The position numbers and the translations under genes were made by a program. Positions 24,199 to 32,924 of a DNA stretch of 64,000 nt are shown here, piece by piece. Below the pieces are notes generated by a model, which saw nothing but the letters and a program-made list of their open reading frames with translations, did not search any database and had not been told where the DNA came from. How positions within the stretch are numbered: the first letter of the stretch is position 1; the number at the start of each line of letters is the position of its first letter. The stretch comes from Yunchengibacter salinarum (GTDB taxonomy: Bacteria; Pseudomonadota; Alphaproteobacteria; Sphingomonadales; Kordiimonadaceae), in the NCBI RefSeq assembly GCF_037658235.1, contig NZ_JBBJLN010000001.1, positions 248,001 through 312,000 on the forward strand, read 5' to 3'.

Positions 24199-24470
24199 GG
24201 AGGCCACGACCGCGCCCCGCCGCCAATGCGGTGCCTGCGTGAGCGAAAAGGAGTCTCTACCGCCATCTCGCCATTGCGCGGGATGAGCGGAGGCCACGAC
24301 CGTGGCCCGCCGCAAGTGCGGCGCCCCCGCGGAGCGCACGCGACAGCGTGCCTGCGTGAGCGAAAAGAAGCCTCTACCGCCATCCCGCCATTGCGCGGGA
24401 TGAGCGGAGGCCACGACCGCGCCCATGCGGCGCCCTCGCGGAGCGCGTGCGACAGCACGCTTGCGTGAGC
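24199..24470. repeat. About 2.5 diverged copies of a 110-117 bp repeat with hairpins
   Basis: GGAGGCCACGACCG recurs at 24199, 24289 and 24406, and GCCTGCGTGAGCG or its variant at 24233, 24350 and 24459. The first copy lacks about 27 bp present in the second. Copies 2 and 3 contain a 6-bp stem with a GACA loop (24336-24351 and 24445-24460) in which two base pairs differ in a compensatory way. Copy 2 also has an inverted repeat GCCGCA-AG-TGCGGC (24309-24322). The family is not one I recognise. Confidence 0.75.
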
Positions 24471-24472
24471 GG

Positions 24473-24499
24473 AAAAAAGCCGGGCACAAGCTGCCCGGC
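24473..24499 (-). terminator. Rho-independent terminator after ytoQ-like gene
   Basis: GCCGGGCA (24479-24486) and TGCCCGGC (24492-24499) make a perfect 8-bp stem. Six T follow on the minus strand. It terminates the argG-to-ytoQ operon. Confidence 0.85.
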
Positions 24500-24516
24500 G
24501 TGAGCGGCAAAAAAAA

Positions 24517-24978
24517 TCACCCCCGCTTCAGGGTGCCCGTAATCACATAGGTCAGCACGTCCACCACCTGTTCGGGCGTTTCGCAGGTGGCGGCGGCGGC
24601 GCCGTCCACTTCTTTCAGGGCATGGGTCAGGGCCGGGTCGTGCAGGGTGATGATGTGCTTGCCAAGGCCGTAAGCCAGCCCGGCATCGAAGGCGGCGTTC
24701 CATTGCTTGTACTTGTCGCCGAAGCGCACCACAACAATGTCCGCGTCCTCGATCAGGGTGCGGGTGCGCATGGCATTCATGCGCGCGCCCATCTGATCCC
24801 GCCAGAAGCCGCTTTCCGGCTCACCCAGAATGGCGGCGCCGCAATCGTCCGAATCGGCGTGAACGGTCACGGGCGCGCTCAATGTCACCGGCAGGTTGGC
24901 ATTTCGCACGCCCGCCGCGATGGTGTCGCGCCAATCGGTGTGGATTTCACCGGACAGATAGACATTCCAGCGTTTCAT
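24517..24978 (-). CDS. YtoQ family protein
   Basis: The 153-residue protein begins MKRWNVYLSGEIHTDWRD and contains EDADIVVVRFGDKYKQWNAA and DAGLAYGLGKHIITLHDPAL, as in the YtoQ family. The fold should resemble nucleoside 2-deoxyribosyltransferases (SGEIHTDWR is typical of that superfamily), but no activity is established. The start overlaps the sulfotransferase stop by 4 bp (ATGA). It is the last gene of the argG operon and is followed by a clear terminator. Confidence 0.88.
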   Translation of the reverse strand: MKRWNVYLSGEIHTDWRDTIAAGVRNANLPVTLSAPVTVHADSDDCGAAILGEPESGFWRDQMGARMNAMRTRTLIEDADIVVVRFGDKYKQWNAAFDAGLAYGLGKHIITLHDPALTHALKEVDGAAAATCETPEQVVDVLTYVITGTLKRG

Positions 24979-25949
24979 GGGCCCTGATCCTTTCCTGATG
25001 ACATGCGTGCGGGGCCGTCCCTTACACCGTCCGCCCCAATGGTGACAAGCCCGGCCCGCTGCCGTTCATAGGCGGCGGCCAGCGCCGCGCGGTCCAGCGG
25101 CAGGGCCGGGTCCGGGCGGGGAGCGGCGCGCCGCCGGGGCAGATGTTCCAGCGGCATGAAGACGGCTCGGCGGAAAAAGCGCTTCACATCGCCGCCCCGC
25201 TTGCCGCCCAACAGGCGATTGGCGAGCCCGTTCAGGCGCCGCTGGGCTTCCAGCAGCGTGGTTTCCATCGCCGGATTGCGGCGATAGCGTTCCGGCCTGA
25301 AAGGCGGCAGATCAGCGGGGCAAAAGGGGCCGAGCAGGATACGCGCCGGGTCCGGCCCATCGGGCTTCATGATGTCTTCAAAGGCCACCACGTCCAGCGG
25401 CGCGGCGGGGAAATGGCGGCGCAGCCCGGCCACCAGCGGCGCCCAGCTAAAGGCATCCGGCATGATCCACTGGCCGTAATGGTCCAGCGACGTGGCCCCG
25501 CCCATGCGCACGAACTGGCCGTGATAGCTGATCAGAAACGCCGAAAATTCCCGCACGGTGAGCATCAGCCGGATGGGCCGGTCCCCCAGCGCCCCGGCCA
25601 GCAGGCCCAGCGCCCGATCCGCCGCCGGGAAAAAGGCGCCTTCGCCATAGACCAGCGGCGGGCCGATCAGCGCCTCGTTGGAGACCAGAAGCGCCCGGCA
25701 GCCCGGCGCCGCCATCAGGCTGTCCACCCGGTCGGCAATGGCGGCCTGAAAGGGGGCCGGATCGCTTTCCCGCCGCAGGCGTACGAAAAGGCGGTGCAGC
25801 GGGTCCACCCGGCCACGGGTGAAAAAGCGGGGCACATAATGCACCCCCGCCGCCGCCAGCCGGTGGCGCTGGTCATGCAGGAAATGTTGCAGGCTGGTGG
25901 AGCCGGTCTTCGGCGCGCCGGGGTGCAGGATCAGGGTCGGCTGTGCCAT
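24975..25949 (-). CDS. Sulfotransferase-like P-loop protein
   Basis: The 324-residue protein opens with LILHPGAPKTGSTSLQHFLH, the 5'-phosphosulfate-binding loop of PAPS-dependent sulfotransferases. RPIRLMLTVREFSAFLISYH, in the middle, corresponds to the 3'-phosphate-binding region (an Arg and a Ser are present). The C-terminus is basic. The acceptor could be a glycan or lipid; nothing in the window indicates which. The start is 13 nt after the AEC transporter stop. Confidence 0.75.
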   Translation of the reverse strand: MAQPTLILHPGAPKTGSTSLQHFLHDQRHRLAAAGVHYVPRFFTRGRVDPLHRLFVRLRRESDPAPFQAAIADRVDSLMAAPGCRALLVSNEALIGPPLVYGEGAFFPAADRALGLLAGALGDRPIRLMLTVREFSAFLISYHGQFVRMGGATSLDHYGQWIMPDAFSWAPLVAGLRRHFPAAPLDVVAFEDIMKPDGPDPARILLGPFCPADLPPFRPERYRRNPAMETTLLEAQRRLNGLANRLLGGKRGGDVKRFFRRAVFMPLEHLPRRRAAPRPDPALPLDRAALAAAYERQRAGLVTIGADGVRDGPARMSSGKDQGP

Positions 25950-25962
25950 CGGCGCCCCCGGA

Positions 25963-26907
25963 TCAAACCAGCAGGGTCAGCAGAACGGTCAGGCTGACCA
26001 CGGACAACAGGGTGGACAGCAATACCGTGGTGGCGGCCCGGCGCTTGCCCACATCGAACTGGGCGGCGAAACCATAGGCGATCATGCCGGTGGGCAGCGC
26101 CGCCAGCAGCGTGGCCGTGCCCACCCACAGCGGCGGCAGGTCAAAGGCAAAGCGGGTCATGGCATAAACCGCCGCGGGCACCAGCACCAGCTTGAACCCC
26201 ACGGCGGTGAGCGCCTGCGGCAGATCCCCGGCGATGCGCACGCCCACCAGCGCCAGCCCCGCCGCGAACAGCCCCACCGGCGCCGCCGCCTGGGCGGGCA
26301 GCGCGGTCAGCCGATCCAGCCAGGGCGGAAAGGGCAGACCACAGGCGGACCAGAGCAGGGAAAACACCAGCGCCAGGATGATCGGGTTCTGCCGGATGGA
26401 CAGGAAAGCTTCCACCACCACCCGCGCCACGGGCGTGCGGCCCGGCCCGTCCAGGGCGCGGCCCCGCTCCAGCAGGAAAGTTGTCACCGGCACCAGGGTC
26501 AGGGTGTGGAAGGACAGGATGATCAGCAGAAGCCGCACCCCTTCCTGACCGAACGCGCCTTCCATCACCGGCACGCCGATGAAAACCCCGTTGGCGAAAC
26601 TGACGGACAGGCCGAACACGGCGCGCTCGGGCCGGGTCTGGTTGAAAAGCTGGCCCGCCACCAGCACCGCCAGGGCATAGACCGCGTAAAGCGCCAGATA
26701 ATAGGCCGCCACCAGCAGCATTTCCGCCCCGCCCGGCAAGGGTCGAGCGCCCAATGAGCGGAACAGCAGCGCCGGAATCGCCAGATAGGTAACGAAATTC
26801 ATGCACACATGGCTGGCATTGTCCGGGAACAGCCGTGTGCGCCCCAGCAGGGTACCCGCCAGAATGATCAGAAAGACCGGGGCGATGATGACGACAATAT
26901 CGCTCAA
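25963..26907 (-). CDS. AEC family (auxin efflux carrier-like) transporter
   Basis: The 314-residue inner-membrane protein has about ten hydrophobic helices in two halves, starting VVIIAPVFLIILAGTLLGRT. The family's broken-helix proline motifs appear as NFVTYLAIPALLFRSL and later FAAGLALVGVRI. Bacterial members export or import organic acids or amino acids. It starts 30 nt after argG, so co-transcription is likely, but a link to arginine is not evident. Confidence 0.88.
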   Translation of the reverse strand: MSDIVVIIAPVFLIILAGTLLGRTRLFPDNASHVCMNFVTYLAIPALLFRSLGARPLPGGAEMLLVAAYYLALYAVYALAVLVAGQLFNQTRPERAVFGLSVSFANGVFIGVPVMEGAFGQEGVRLLLIILSFHTLTLVPVTTFLLERGRALDGPGRTPVARVVVEAFLSIRQNPIILALVFSLLWSACGLPFPPWLDRLTALPAQAAAPVGLFAAGLALVGVRIAGDLPQALTAVGFKLVLVPAAVYAMTRFAFDLPPLWVGTATLLAALPTGMIAYGFAAQFDVGKRRAATTVLLSTLLSVVSLTVLLTLLV

Positions 26908-26937
26908 GCATCGCTCCCGGCCATTATGGCGGGCTGC

Positions 26938-28170
26938 CTATTCATAGGAAGGCGGCTCGGTCACATTGCCGCGTTTTTTCAGCAGTTGCAGGCGCAGCGC
27001 ATTGAGCTTGATGAAGCCTTCGGCGTCCCGCTGGTCGTAAACGCTGTCTTCCTCGAAGGTCACATGGGCCATGGAATACAGGCTGTAGGGGCTTTTGCGG
27101 CCCACCACATGCACACCGCCCTTATAGAGCTTGAGCCGCACCGTGCCGGTGACGAATTCCTGGCTCTTGTCTATCAGGGCCTGAAGCATCTCCCGCTCCG
27201 GGCTGAACCAGAAACCGTTATAAAGAAGCTCGGCATATTTGGGCATGATCTCGTCCTTCAGGTGCATGGCGCCGCTGTCCAGCGTTACCTGCTCAATACC
27301 GCGATGGGCTTCCAGAAGGATGGTGCCGCCCGGCGTTTCATAGATGCCGCGGGATTTCATGCCCACAAAGCGGTTTTCCAGAAGATCAAGCCGTCCGATG
27401 CCATGTTCCCGCCCCAGATCGTTCAGCCGGGTCAGCAGGGTGGCGGGGCTCAGGGCCTCCCCGTCGATGGACACGGGATCGCCTTTCTCGAAGCCGATCT
27501 CGATGATTTGCGGTGTATCGGGCGCATCCTCCGGCGCGTTGGTGCGGCTATAGACATATTCCTCCGCCGGTTCCCACGGGTCTTCCAGCGCCTTGCCCTC
27601 GCTGGAGGTGTGCAGCAGGTTGGCATCCACGCTGAAGGGTGCCTCCCCGCGCTTGTCCCTGGATATGGGAATATTGTGCTCTTCGGCGAAGGCCAGCAGC
27701 TTGGTGCGGCTGTTCAGATCCCATTCCCGCCAGGGCGCGATCACCTTGATGTCCGGGTCCAGCGCGTAATAGGCCAGCTCGAAGCGCACCTGATCGTTGC
27801 CCTTGCCGGTGGCGCCATGGCACACCGCATCCGCCCCCACCTGGCGGGCAATTTCGATCTGGCGCTTGGAAATCAGGGGCCGGGCGATGCTGGTGCCCAG
27901 CAGATACTGGCCTTCATAGACCGTATTGGCGCGGAACATGGGGAACACATAATCGCGCACGAACTCCTCGCGCAGGTCCTCGATGAAGATTTCCCGGATG
28001 CCCATGTCCTCCGCCTTCTTGCGGGCGGGTTCCAGCTCCTCGCCCTGACCCAGATCGGCGGTAAAGGTGACCACCTCGCAGTCATAGGTGGTCTCCAGCC
28101 ATTTGAGGATGATGGAGGTATCGAGCCCGCCGGAATAGGCCAGCACCACTTTCTTGATATCTGAGGACAT
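26938..28170 (-). CDS. argG: Argininosuccinate synthase
   Basis: The 410-residue enzyme joins citrulline and aspartate with ATP in arginine synthesis. The ATP pyrophosphatase loop [18 protein letters not shown] is at the N-terminus. [13 protein letters not shown] (citrulline/aspartate binding) and [20 protein letters not shown] are present, and length matches bacterial ArgG. It is the first gene of a minus operon with the AEC transporter, sulfotransferase and YtoQ genes. A good sigma-70 promoter lies 80 nt upstream. Confidence 0.97.
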   Translation of the reverse strand: MSSDIKKVVLAYSGGLDTSIILKWLETTYDCEVVTFTADLGQGEELEPARKKAEDMGIREIFIEDLREEFVRDYVFPMFRANTVYEGQYLLGTSIARPLISKRQIEIARQVGADAVCHGATGKGNDQVRFELAYYALDPDIKVIAPWREWDLNSRTKLLAFAEEHNIPISRDKRGEAPFSVDANLLHTSSEGKALEDPWEPAEEYVYSRTNAPEDAPDTPQIIEIGFEKGDPVSIDGEALSPATLLTRLNDLGREHGIGRLDLLENRFVGMKSRGIYETPGGTILLEAHRGIEQVTLDSGAMHLKDEIMPKYAELLYNGFWFSPEREMLQALIDKSQEFVTGTVRLKLYKGGVHVVGRKSPYSLYSMAHVTFEEDSVYDQRDAEGFIKLNALRLQLLKKRGNVTEPPSYE

Positions 28171-28257
28171 GCAAACTCCCGTCCGCCTGAGAAAACCTGA
28201 ATTGAAACACCCGAAATGAGAATCGCGCCCGGCCAGGCATGGGCCGGTTTGGCGGCG

Positions 28258-28285
28258 AGTATAAAAACCCCGGTGGCCGGGTCAA
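28258..28285 (-). promoter_or_regulatory. Sigma-70 promoter of argG
   Basis: On the minus strand TTGACC (28280-28285) and TATACT (28258-28263) are 16 bp apart. Transcription would start near 28250, giving an 80-nt leader. No ARG-box is obvious. Confidence 0.65.
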
Positions 28286-28426
28286 TCAAAGGCATGGACT
28301 TTTGCGAATCGCACGGGGGCCGGGTGCGCCGGTCGGCGCCGTGGCAATATCACTTTTTGTTGAGTTCAAATATCAAAAATCCCGTATTACGGTACATATC
28401 CCAGTATATGAGTAAGGCCGGAATCG

Positions 28427-29887
28427 ATGTTCGACCTACCGGATCACAGCACGGCGGGTGACCCGCCCCGCCATGACACGACCCCGACCATGGCCAGCGG
28501 GGCGCCGCGCCGCCCCGCGCCCACCGCCGACCTGCCGGATCCGGCCACCGCCGCCCGCGCCGGCACACGGGACGGACGGGCGAACGTGCCCGGCTCCGCC
28601 CCTTATGATTGCGCGCCGTTCGAGCAGCACCTGTTTCGCCAGCGCGCCGCCGAACAGGCGCGACTGACCACCTATCTTGCCGGTCTGTCCACGGCGGTGG
28701 CCAGCAATATTGATGGCCTCCTGGCCCGCGATCCGGGCAACCGGGTGGACCGGATCAGCCGCGCCGGTCATGCCCGACTCGCCAATGCGCTCCATAACGA
28801 GGAAGACCGGCTTGCCCATGCCGCCACCGCCCTGTGGCGAGCGGAGGGCGCCCTTGCCCGGTTCCGTCGCCATCACGGGCTGAGCCGCCCGGCGAAAGAC
28901 GGCCTCCGCGGCGCCCGGCGGGTTGCCGTGCTGGCTGCCGCCACGCTGATGAGCGGCGCGGCGCTGTTCCTGGCCCTGTGCAACAATCTGGCGCTGGCCC
29001 AGCCGCTGACACTGGCACTCGCCCTGCTGACCGGGGGTGGCACCAGCCTCGCAGCGCAGTGGATCGGGGCGCGAAGCGGGCGCCGCCTGCTGCACCGGGA
29101 CCGGAAACCACGCCTCAGGGCAATCGCGGAACTGGGTGGTTTCCTGACCCTGACCCTGACGGGGCATGGCTTGCTGGCCCGCTTTCACAGCGCCCATGCG
29201 GCCGCCCATGTGACACCGGTGGAATCGGGCGTGGGCAGCGCTTCGCTGCCGGTGATTCTGGTGGGGATGCTGGTGACCCTGACGGGCCTTTTGCTCGGCG
29301 CGCGGGGGCTTGATGACCCCTATCCCGGCTATGGCCGCACCACACGCGCCCGCACCGCCGCGGCCCGGCAATACCGCCATGCCTGGCGCGCGGCGGAAGA
29401 AGCGGTGGATCAGGCGCTTGAGACCACCCTTGAGCGGCTGATCCGGCATATGGCGCGCTTGCGAAGCCGGCTGGACATGGCCCGCCACCATACCGCCCTG
29501 CTGGCCACGGAACGCCGGGCCGCCGCGGCCCGACTTGCCGCGCTGGACCGGGATATCGCCGATCGGCTGACCCGGTACAGACAGGCCAATATCGCCGCCC
29601 GCAGCACAGCGGCGCCACTGCACTGGTCGGCGCCAGTAACGCTGCCAAACGGCGCCGGGCCGGGAATGCAGACCACCCACGATCCCGCCGCAAAGGCGCT
29701 CGCCCGCCTGCAAGGGCAGATCAGCGGAGCCGAAGCCCGCATGAAGACCGCCCGCGAAAGCCTCCGCCACGATCGGGACAGCCGCCTGAACGCGCTGGAA
29801 AACTGGGTGCAGACCCTGAAGCCCGCCGCTCACACGGCGCACCCCCATTGGAATTCGGTGAGACTTGATCAGTTTGAATCGAATTGA
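28427..29887 (+). CDS. Unknown four-TM protein with a long cytosolic coiled coil
   Basis: I do not recognise this 486-residue protein. Residues 1-80 are Pro/Ala/Thr-rich and likely disordered. A basic helical region follows (residues 90-160, with LANALHNEEDRLAHAATALW). Four predicted membrane helices are near 165-187, 193-213, 233-253 and 273-295, for example VAVLAAATLMSGAALFLAL and LPVILVGMLVTLTGLLLGA. The last 190 residues are charged, Arg/Ala-rich and helical (TTLERLIRHMARLRSRLDMA), consistent with coiled coil. There is no signal peptide. AAGG lies nine nt before the start. It precedes a YfiR-like gene by 90 nt on the same strand, which may link it to the envelope module that follows. Confidence 0.65.
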   Translation: MFDLPDHSTAGDPPRHDTTPTMASGAPRRPAPTADLPDPATAARAGTRDGRANVPGSAPYDCAPFEQHLFRQRAAEQARLTTYLAGLSTAVASNIDGLLARDPGNRVDRISRAGHARLANALHNEEDRLAHAATALWRAEGALARFRRHHGLSRPAKDGLRGARRVAVLAAATLMSGAALFLALCNNLALAQPLTLALALLTGGGTSLAAQWIGARSGRRLLHRDRKPRLRAIAELGGFLTLTLTGHGLLARFHSAHAAAHVTPVESGVGSASLPVILVGMLVTLTGLLLGARGLDDPYPGYGRTTRARTAAARQYRHAWRAAEEAVDQALETTLERLIRHMARLRSRLDMARHHTALLATERRAAAARLAALDRDIADRLTRYRQANIAARSTAAPLHWSAPVTLPNGAGPGMQTTHDPAAKALARLQGQISGAEARMKTARESLRHDRDSRLNALENWVQTLKPAAHTAHPHWNSVRLDQFESN

Positions 29888-29934
29888 GACGACCTGTTTA
29901 CCGGGTTTTCATGGGCAATCCCTAAACTGATTGA

Positions 29935-29950
29935 TGCAAGAAATCTTGCA
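29935..29950. promoter_or_regulatory. Perfect palindrome upstream of the third YfiR-like gene
   Basis: TGCAAGA-AA-TCTTGCA lies 28 nt before the ATG at 29978. It could be an operator or a short leader hairpin; no U-tract follows. It differs from the palindrome found before the two minus-strand YfiR-like genes. Confidence 0.45.
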
Positions 29951-29977
29951 CCCTTGGGACAGCTAGGGAGAGATCCG

Positions 29978-30616
29978 ATGAAAACCACCCACTCCACACA
30001 GACCCGCACCAGGCCGGCTTTACCATCCGCCCTGCCACTGATGTTTCTCGCCGCCGGCCTGACGAGCGTGTTTCTGTTATGCGTCATGCTGGCCGTGCCC
30101 AGTTATGGATCGGACGAATCCCCGGACGCCACGGACTCCCCCGGTGCGCTGGCCATGAAACAGGCACGGCTCGCCCTGGCGGCAGCCGATCAGACCACGG
30201 GGCACGCCACGTCCGGCGCGCCGGTGGTGGTGTATGACGCCAAAAACCCGGGAAGCCGGCGCATCGCCACGCAGCTTGTGGCGGCGATCGATGCGGTGGG
30301 GGCCACCACGTCCCCGGCCCGGATGATACCCGCGACAGACCTGATGGCGCTGAATCGGCGTTCGCTGGTTTTGGTACCAGCCGGTCAGGCGCACCTGCAT
30401 GATGCAGTCGCCCGCGCCGGACGGGCACGGGAACTGCTCACCGTATCGGGCGACCTTTCCTGCGTGGAATCGGGTCGCTGTGTCATCGGGGTCACCGATC
30501 GCACACCCGCTACCCGGCGCGGCGGCCTTGAAATTCTGGTAAACCGATCCGCCTGCAAAAAAAGCCGGCACAGCTTTCGCGTGGCGTTTCGGATGCTGGT
30601 GCGCGAAACCGCCTGA
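29978..30616 (+). CDS. YfiR-like secreted protein, divergent third paralogue
   Basis: The 212-residue protein has a hydrophobic signal/anchor segment (LPLMFLAAGLTSVFLLCVML). A domain of about 130 residues follows and ends in the two-cysteine motif SCVESGRCVIGVTDR and then LEILVNRSACKKSRHSFRVA. The same C-terminal layout (C-V-x-x-G-x-C-V-x-G, then I/L-x-V-N-[RK]-x-A) is in the proteins at 32925 and 37790. The layout recalls DUF4154/YfiR, a periplasmic regulator of the diguanylate cyclase YfiN. This copy has a third cysteine after the motif and is the most diverged. GGGAG precedes the ATG by seven nt. Confidence 0.55.
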   Translation: MKTTHSTQTRTRPALPSALPLMFLAAGLTSVFLLCVMLAVPSYGSDESPDATDSPGALAMKQARLALAAADQTTGHATSGAPVVVYDAKNPGSRRIATQLVAAIDAVGATTSPARMIPATDLMALNRRSLVLVPAGQAHLHDAVARAGRARELLTVSGDLSCVESGRCVIGVTDRTPATRRGGLEILVNRSACKKSRHSFRVAFRMLVRETA

Positions 30617-30667
30617 TCCTGATACTGATGGCTGGTGGCCGGGATGCGCCCCGGCACAGGGCGCCAG

Positions 30668-30699
30668 ACCCATATAGGAAAAGACCCATATAGGAAAAG
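30668..30699. repeat. Perfect 16-bp tandem duplication
   Basis: ACCCATATAGGAAAAG occurs twice in a row (30668-30683, 30684-30699), directly before the terminator stem, between two convergent genes. It is probably a recent slippage event. Confidence 0.9.
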
Positions 30700-30723
30700 G
30701 GGCGATCGGGACCGCCCCTTTTT
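30699..30723 (+). terminator. Rho-independent terminator between convergent genes
   Basis: GGGGCG (30699-30704) pairs with CGCCCC (30713-30718), followed by five T on the plus strand. On the minus strand the stem is followed by TTTTCC, so it may also serve the TBDR gene at 30751. Confidence 0.8.
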
Positions 30724-30750
30724 GATGATCAGCAGCGCGTAACCAGCGAC

Positions 30751-32847
30751 CTACCAGTGAAGGCGAATACTGGCCAGAACACGGCTTTCGATCGGGTCGG
30801 CCTGAGAAGTGCGGAAATTCCCCCCCTTGTTGAGGGCAAAGCCGGTCACGCTGAGCTCCACGCCGTCACGCACTTCATAGGCGATGCGGCCATTCAGGGT
30901 CAGCACGTCATCCACATCCATGAATTCAAAGGTATTGCCGGTGGGCGCGGGAATGATGCTCAGGAACTGGCGGCTGTCCACCCATTGAGCTTGCAGATCC
31001 ACGCTGAGCCGATCCGTGATATCGGACCCGATCAGGGCATTGATGCGATGCTCCGGCGTGCTGTTTTCGAAATCCGCGGCCCGGCGAATGGCGCCGTTGA
31101 CCACCGTGTCGAAATCATCATCCACATCCAGATAGGCATAGTTCACTTCCCAGCGCACCTTGCCCGTGGTGCCGTTCAGCCGGGCTTCCACGCCCACCTG
31201 TTCGCTTTCGCCCACGTCAAAGGGTTGCAGCACCACATTGGGCGGCACCACGAATGCGGGCGCGAAGTTGCCGATGGTGATATTGCCCGACAGGCTGGTA
31301 TAGAACGCATCCAGCTCAAGCTGGATATCGGTACCTGCAAAATTATGCACATAGCCCAGATTGAAGCTTTCAATGCCGATGGCATCCAGCGACGGATTGC
31401 CGATCACCAGCACATTGGACCCCGGCTGCGGGCCAGGCCGCACCGCATTGCCGCCAAACTCGATCAGGCTGGGCAGCTTGGCGCCCCGCGCGGCGGACAG
31501 GGTCACCTTGTCCTGCGGGGTCGCCGTCCATACCAGGCCCGCATTATAGGTGACTTCCTCAATGGTCTTGTCGAAATCGTCATTGGTGAAGGGCAGGCCC
31601 GGCACCAGCAGACCATCGCGTTCCATGTCCGCATTGTCGTACCGCACGCTTGCGGTCAGATCCAGACTGTCGCTCATGCGCCAGTTCCACATGGCCGACA
31701 GCGCGAAACTGTTGAAGCCGGAGCGCATGGTGTCGCCAAAGGGGTTGAAGGCGAAATCGGCCTCGAAGCTGTTGTCCCGCACTTCGCCGAACAGGCGGAA
31801 GCTGTGCTCCGCGCCCACCTTGAACAGATTTTCAAGCTGGGCCACCAGCACATCGTTTTCAAAGAACAACTGGCCGATGCCGTTGATGAACACCTCATGG
31901 TCCAGATTGTTGTAATAAATATTGGCTTTGGTCAGCCCCAGCGACCCTTCATGGGTCAGCGTGCCTTTCAGGGAATAGGTTTCCACATCCGGGTTGCCGC
32001 CCAGAAAGAAGGGCACCAGTGTCGCCCGATCCGTGGAAGACCAGGTCACTTCCGAGCCCAGCACCGTGTTGTTCCCCACCTGGAACTGGCCGCGGGCGGA
32101 GAGCTTGTAGGTTTCCGGGTCGATATTGGGCAGCACGTCCGGCTCGCCGGGAACGCCCTGCGGATCGAAGGCATCCGCGCCGAAAGCGCTGCCGGAAAAG
32201 GTTATGCCGCCCACATCGCCCAGATCCAGCGTGCTGACGGCGGAAATCTGTTTGGTGTCCTGCGTGCCATAGGTGACCCGCACATCGTTCACGTCGTCAT
32301 ATTGCGGATCATAGGTGACGATATTGACCACGCCGGTTGCGGCATTGAAGCCGAACAGCGCCGTGTTCGGCCCGCGCACGATTTCGATCTGACGGATTTC
32401 GCCCATCTGGACGGGAATGGCGTCCCAGAAGGTCATGCCGAAATGGTCGAAATAGACCTGTCGGCCATTGACCAGCACCAGCAGGCGCGGATTGAGCGGG
32501 GAGTTGAACCCGCGCACCGCCACATCCGCCGCCTGCGGCGTCAGGCGCACCACGTCCACACCCAGGCTGTATTGGATGGCATCGGGAATATTCTTGGCGC
32601 CGGTGCGCTCGATATCTTCCGCCGTGATGATGTCCATCGGCACCGGCGCTTCGGAGGCGCGCTGCGGCTTGCCGGTGGCGGAGGTGGTCACCGGCTCGCC
32701 GAACAGCATTTCCATGGAGCCGTGATCGATGGTCTGCGCCGCGGCGGGCAGCGGGGCAAGAACCGCCAGCGTCATACCCATGGCCCGCGCCAGGCCGCGA
32801 CCCCGCACCGGCACCCCGGCCTGACCAGCATTCGTCAAATTTTTCAT
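30751..32847 (-). CDS. TonB-dependent receptor paired with a YfiR-like gene (copy B)
   Basis: The 698-residue TBDR has a signal peptide ending LPAAAQ and then a short lead (SMEMLFGEPVTTSATGK) typical of receptors coupled to YfiR-type genes. The plug carries PDAIQYSLGVDVVRLTPQAA, LLVLVNGRQVY and IVRGPNTALFGFNAATGVVN, and the barrel ends in Trp (SIRLHW). The open frame extends upstream, but ATG 32847 has AAGGA eight nt upstream. The plug is nearly the same as that of the receptor at 35692, so they are recent paralogues. It lies 77 nt after the YfiR-like gene at 32925, so the two form an operon. The ligand is unknown. Confidence 0.92.
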   Translation of the reverse strand: MKNLTNAGQAGVPVRGRGLARAMGMTLAVLAPLPAAAQTIDHGSMEMLFGEPVTTSATGKPQRASEAPVPMDIITAEDIERTGAKNIPDAIQYSLGVDVVRLTPQAADVAVRGFNSPLNPRLLVLVNGRQVYFDHFGMTFWDAIPVQMGEIRQIEIVRGPNTALFGFNAATGVVNIVTYDPQYDDVNDVRVTYGTQDTKQISAVSTLDLGDVGGITFSGSAFGADAFDPQGVPGEPDVLPNIDPETYKLSARGQFQVGNNTVLGSEVTWSSTDRATLVPFFLGGNPDVETYSLKGTLTHEGSLGLTKANIYYNNLDHEVFINGIGQLFFENDVLVAQLENLFKVGAEHSFRLFGEVRDNSFEADFAFNPFGDTMRSGFNSFALSAMWNWRMSDSLDLTASVRYDNADMERDGLLVPGLPFTNDDFDKTIEEVTYNAGLVWTATPQDKVTLSAARGAKLPSLIEFGGNAVRPGPQPGSNVLVIGNPSLDAIGIESFNLGYVHNFAGTDIQLELDAFYTSLSGNITIGNFAPAFVVPPNVVLQPFDVGESEQVGVEARLNGTTGKVRWEVNYAYLDVDDDFDTVVNGAIRRAADFENSTPEHRINALIGSDITDRLSVDLQAQWVDSRQFLSIIPAPTGNTFEFMDVDDVLTLNGRIAYEVRDGVELSVTGFALNKGGNFRTSQADPIESRVLASIRLHW

Positions 32848-32924
32848 CTTGAATTCCTTCCGGCACCCGTAACTCTGTGGACCCCTATCCGGGCACGCCT
32901 GCCCGCCGCGCCCCAACCGGATCA

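Larger units (their letters stand above)
24120..24516. other. Non-coding region with diverged tandem repeats
   Basis: This stretch between marC and the convergent ytoQ-like gene has no supportable gene; the open frames across it are by-products of the repeat. It holds the repeat array at 24199-24470 and the terminator at 24473-24499. A shorter partial copy may begin near 24160. Confidence 0.8.

Noticed and set aside
24199..24470. Resemblance of the repeat to a CRISPR array
   Set aside because: Units of 110-117 bp without short identical repeats and unique spacers, and no cas genes nearby.
24109..24510. Open frames through the 24.1-24.5 kb repeat
   Set aside because: They translate the repeat itself, with repeated peptides on both strands, and lack a ribosome-binding site; the region is better read as structured non-coding DNA.
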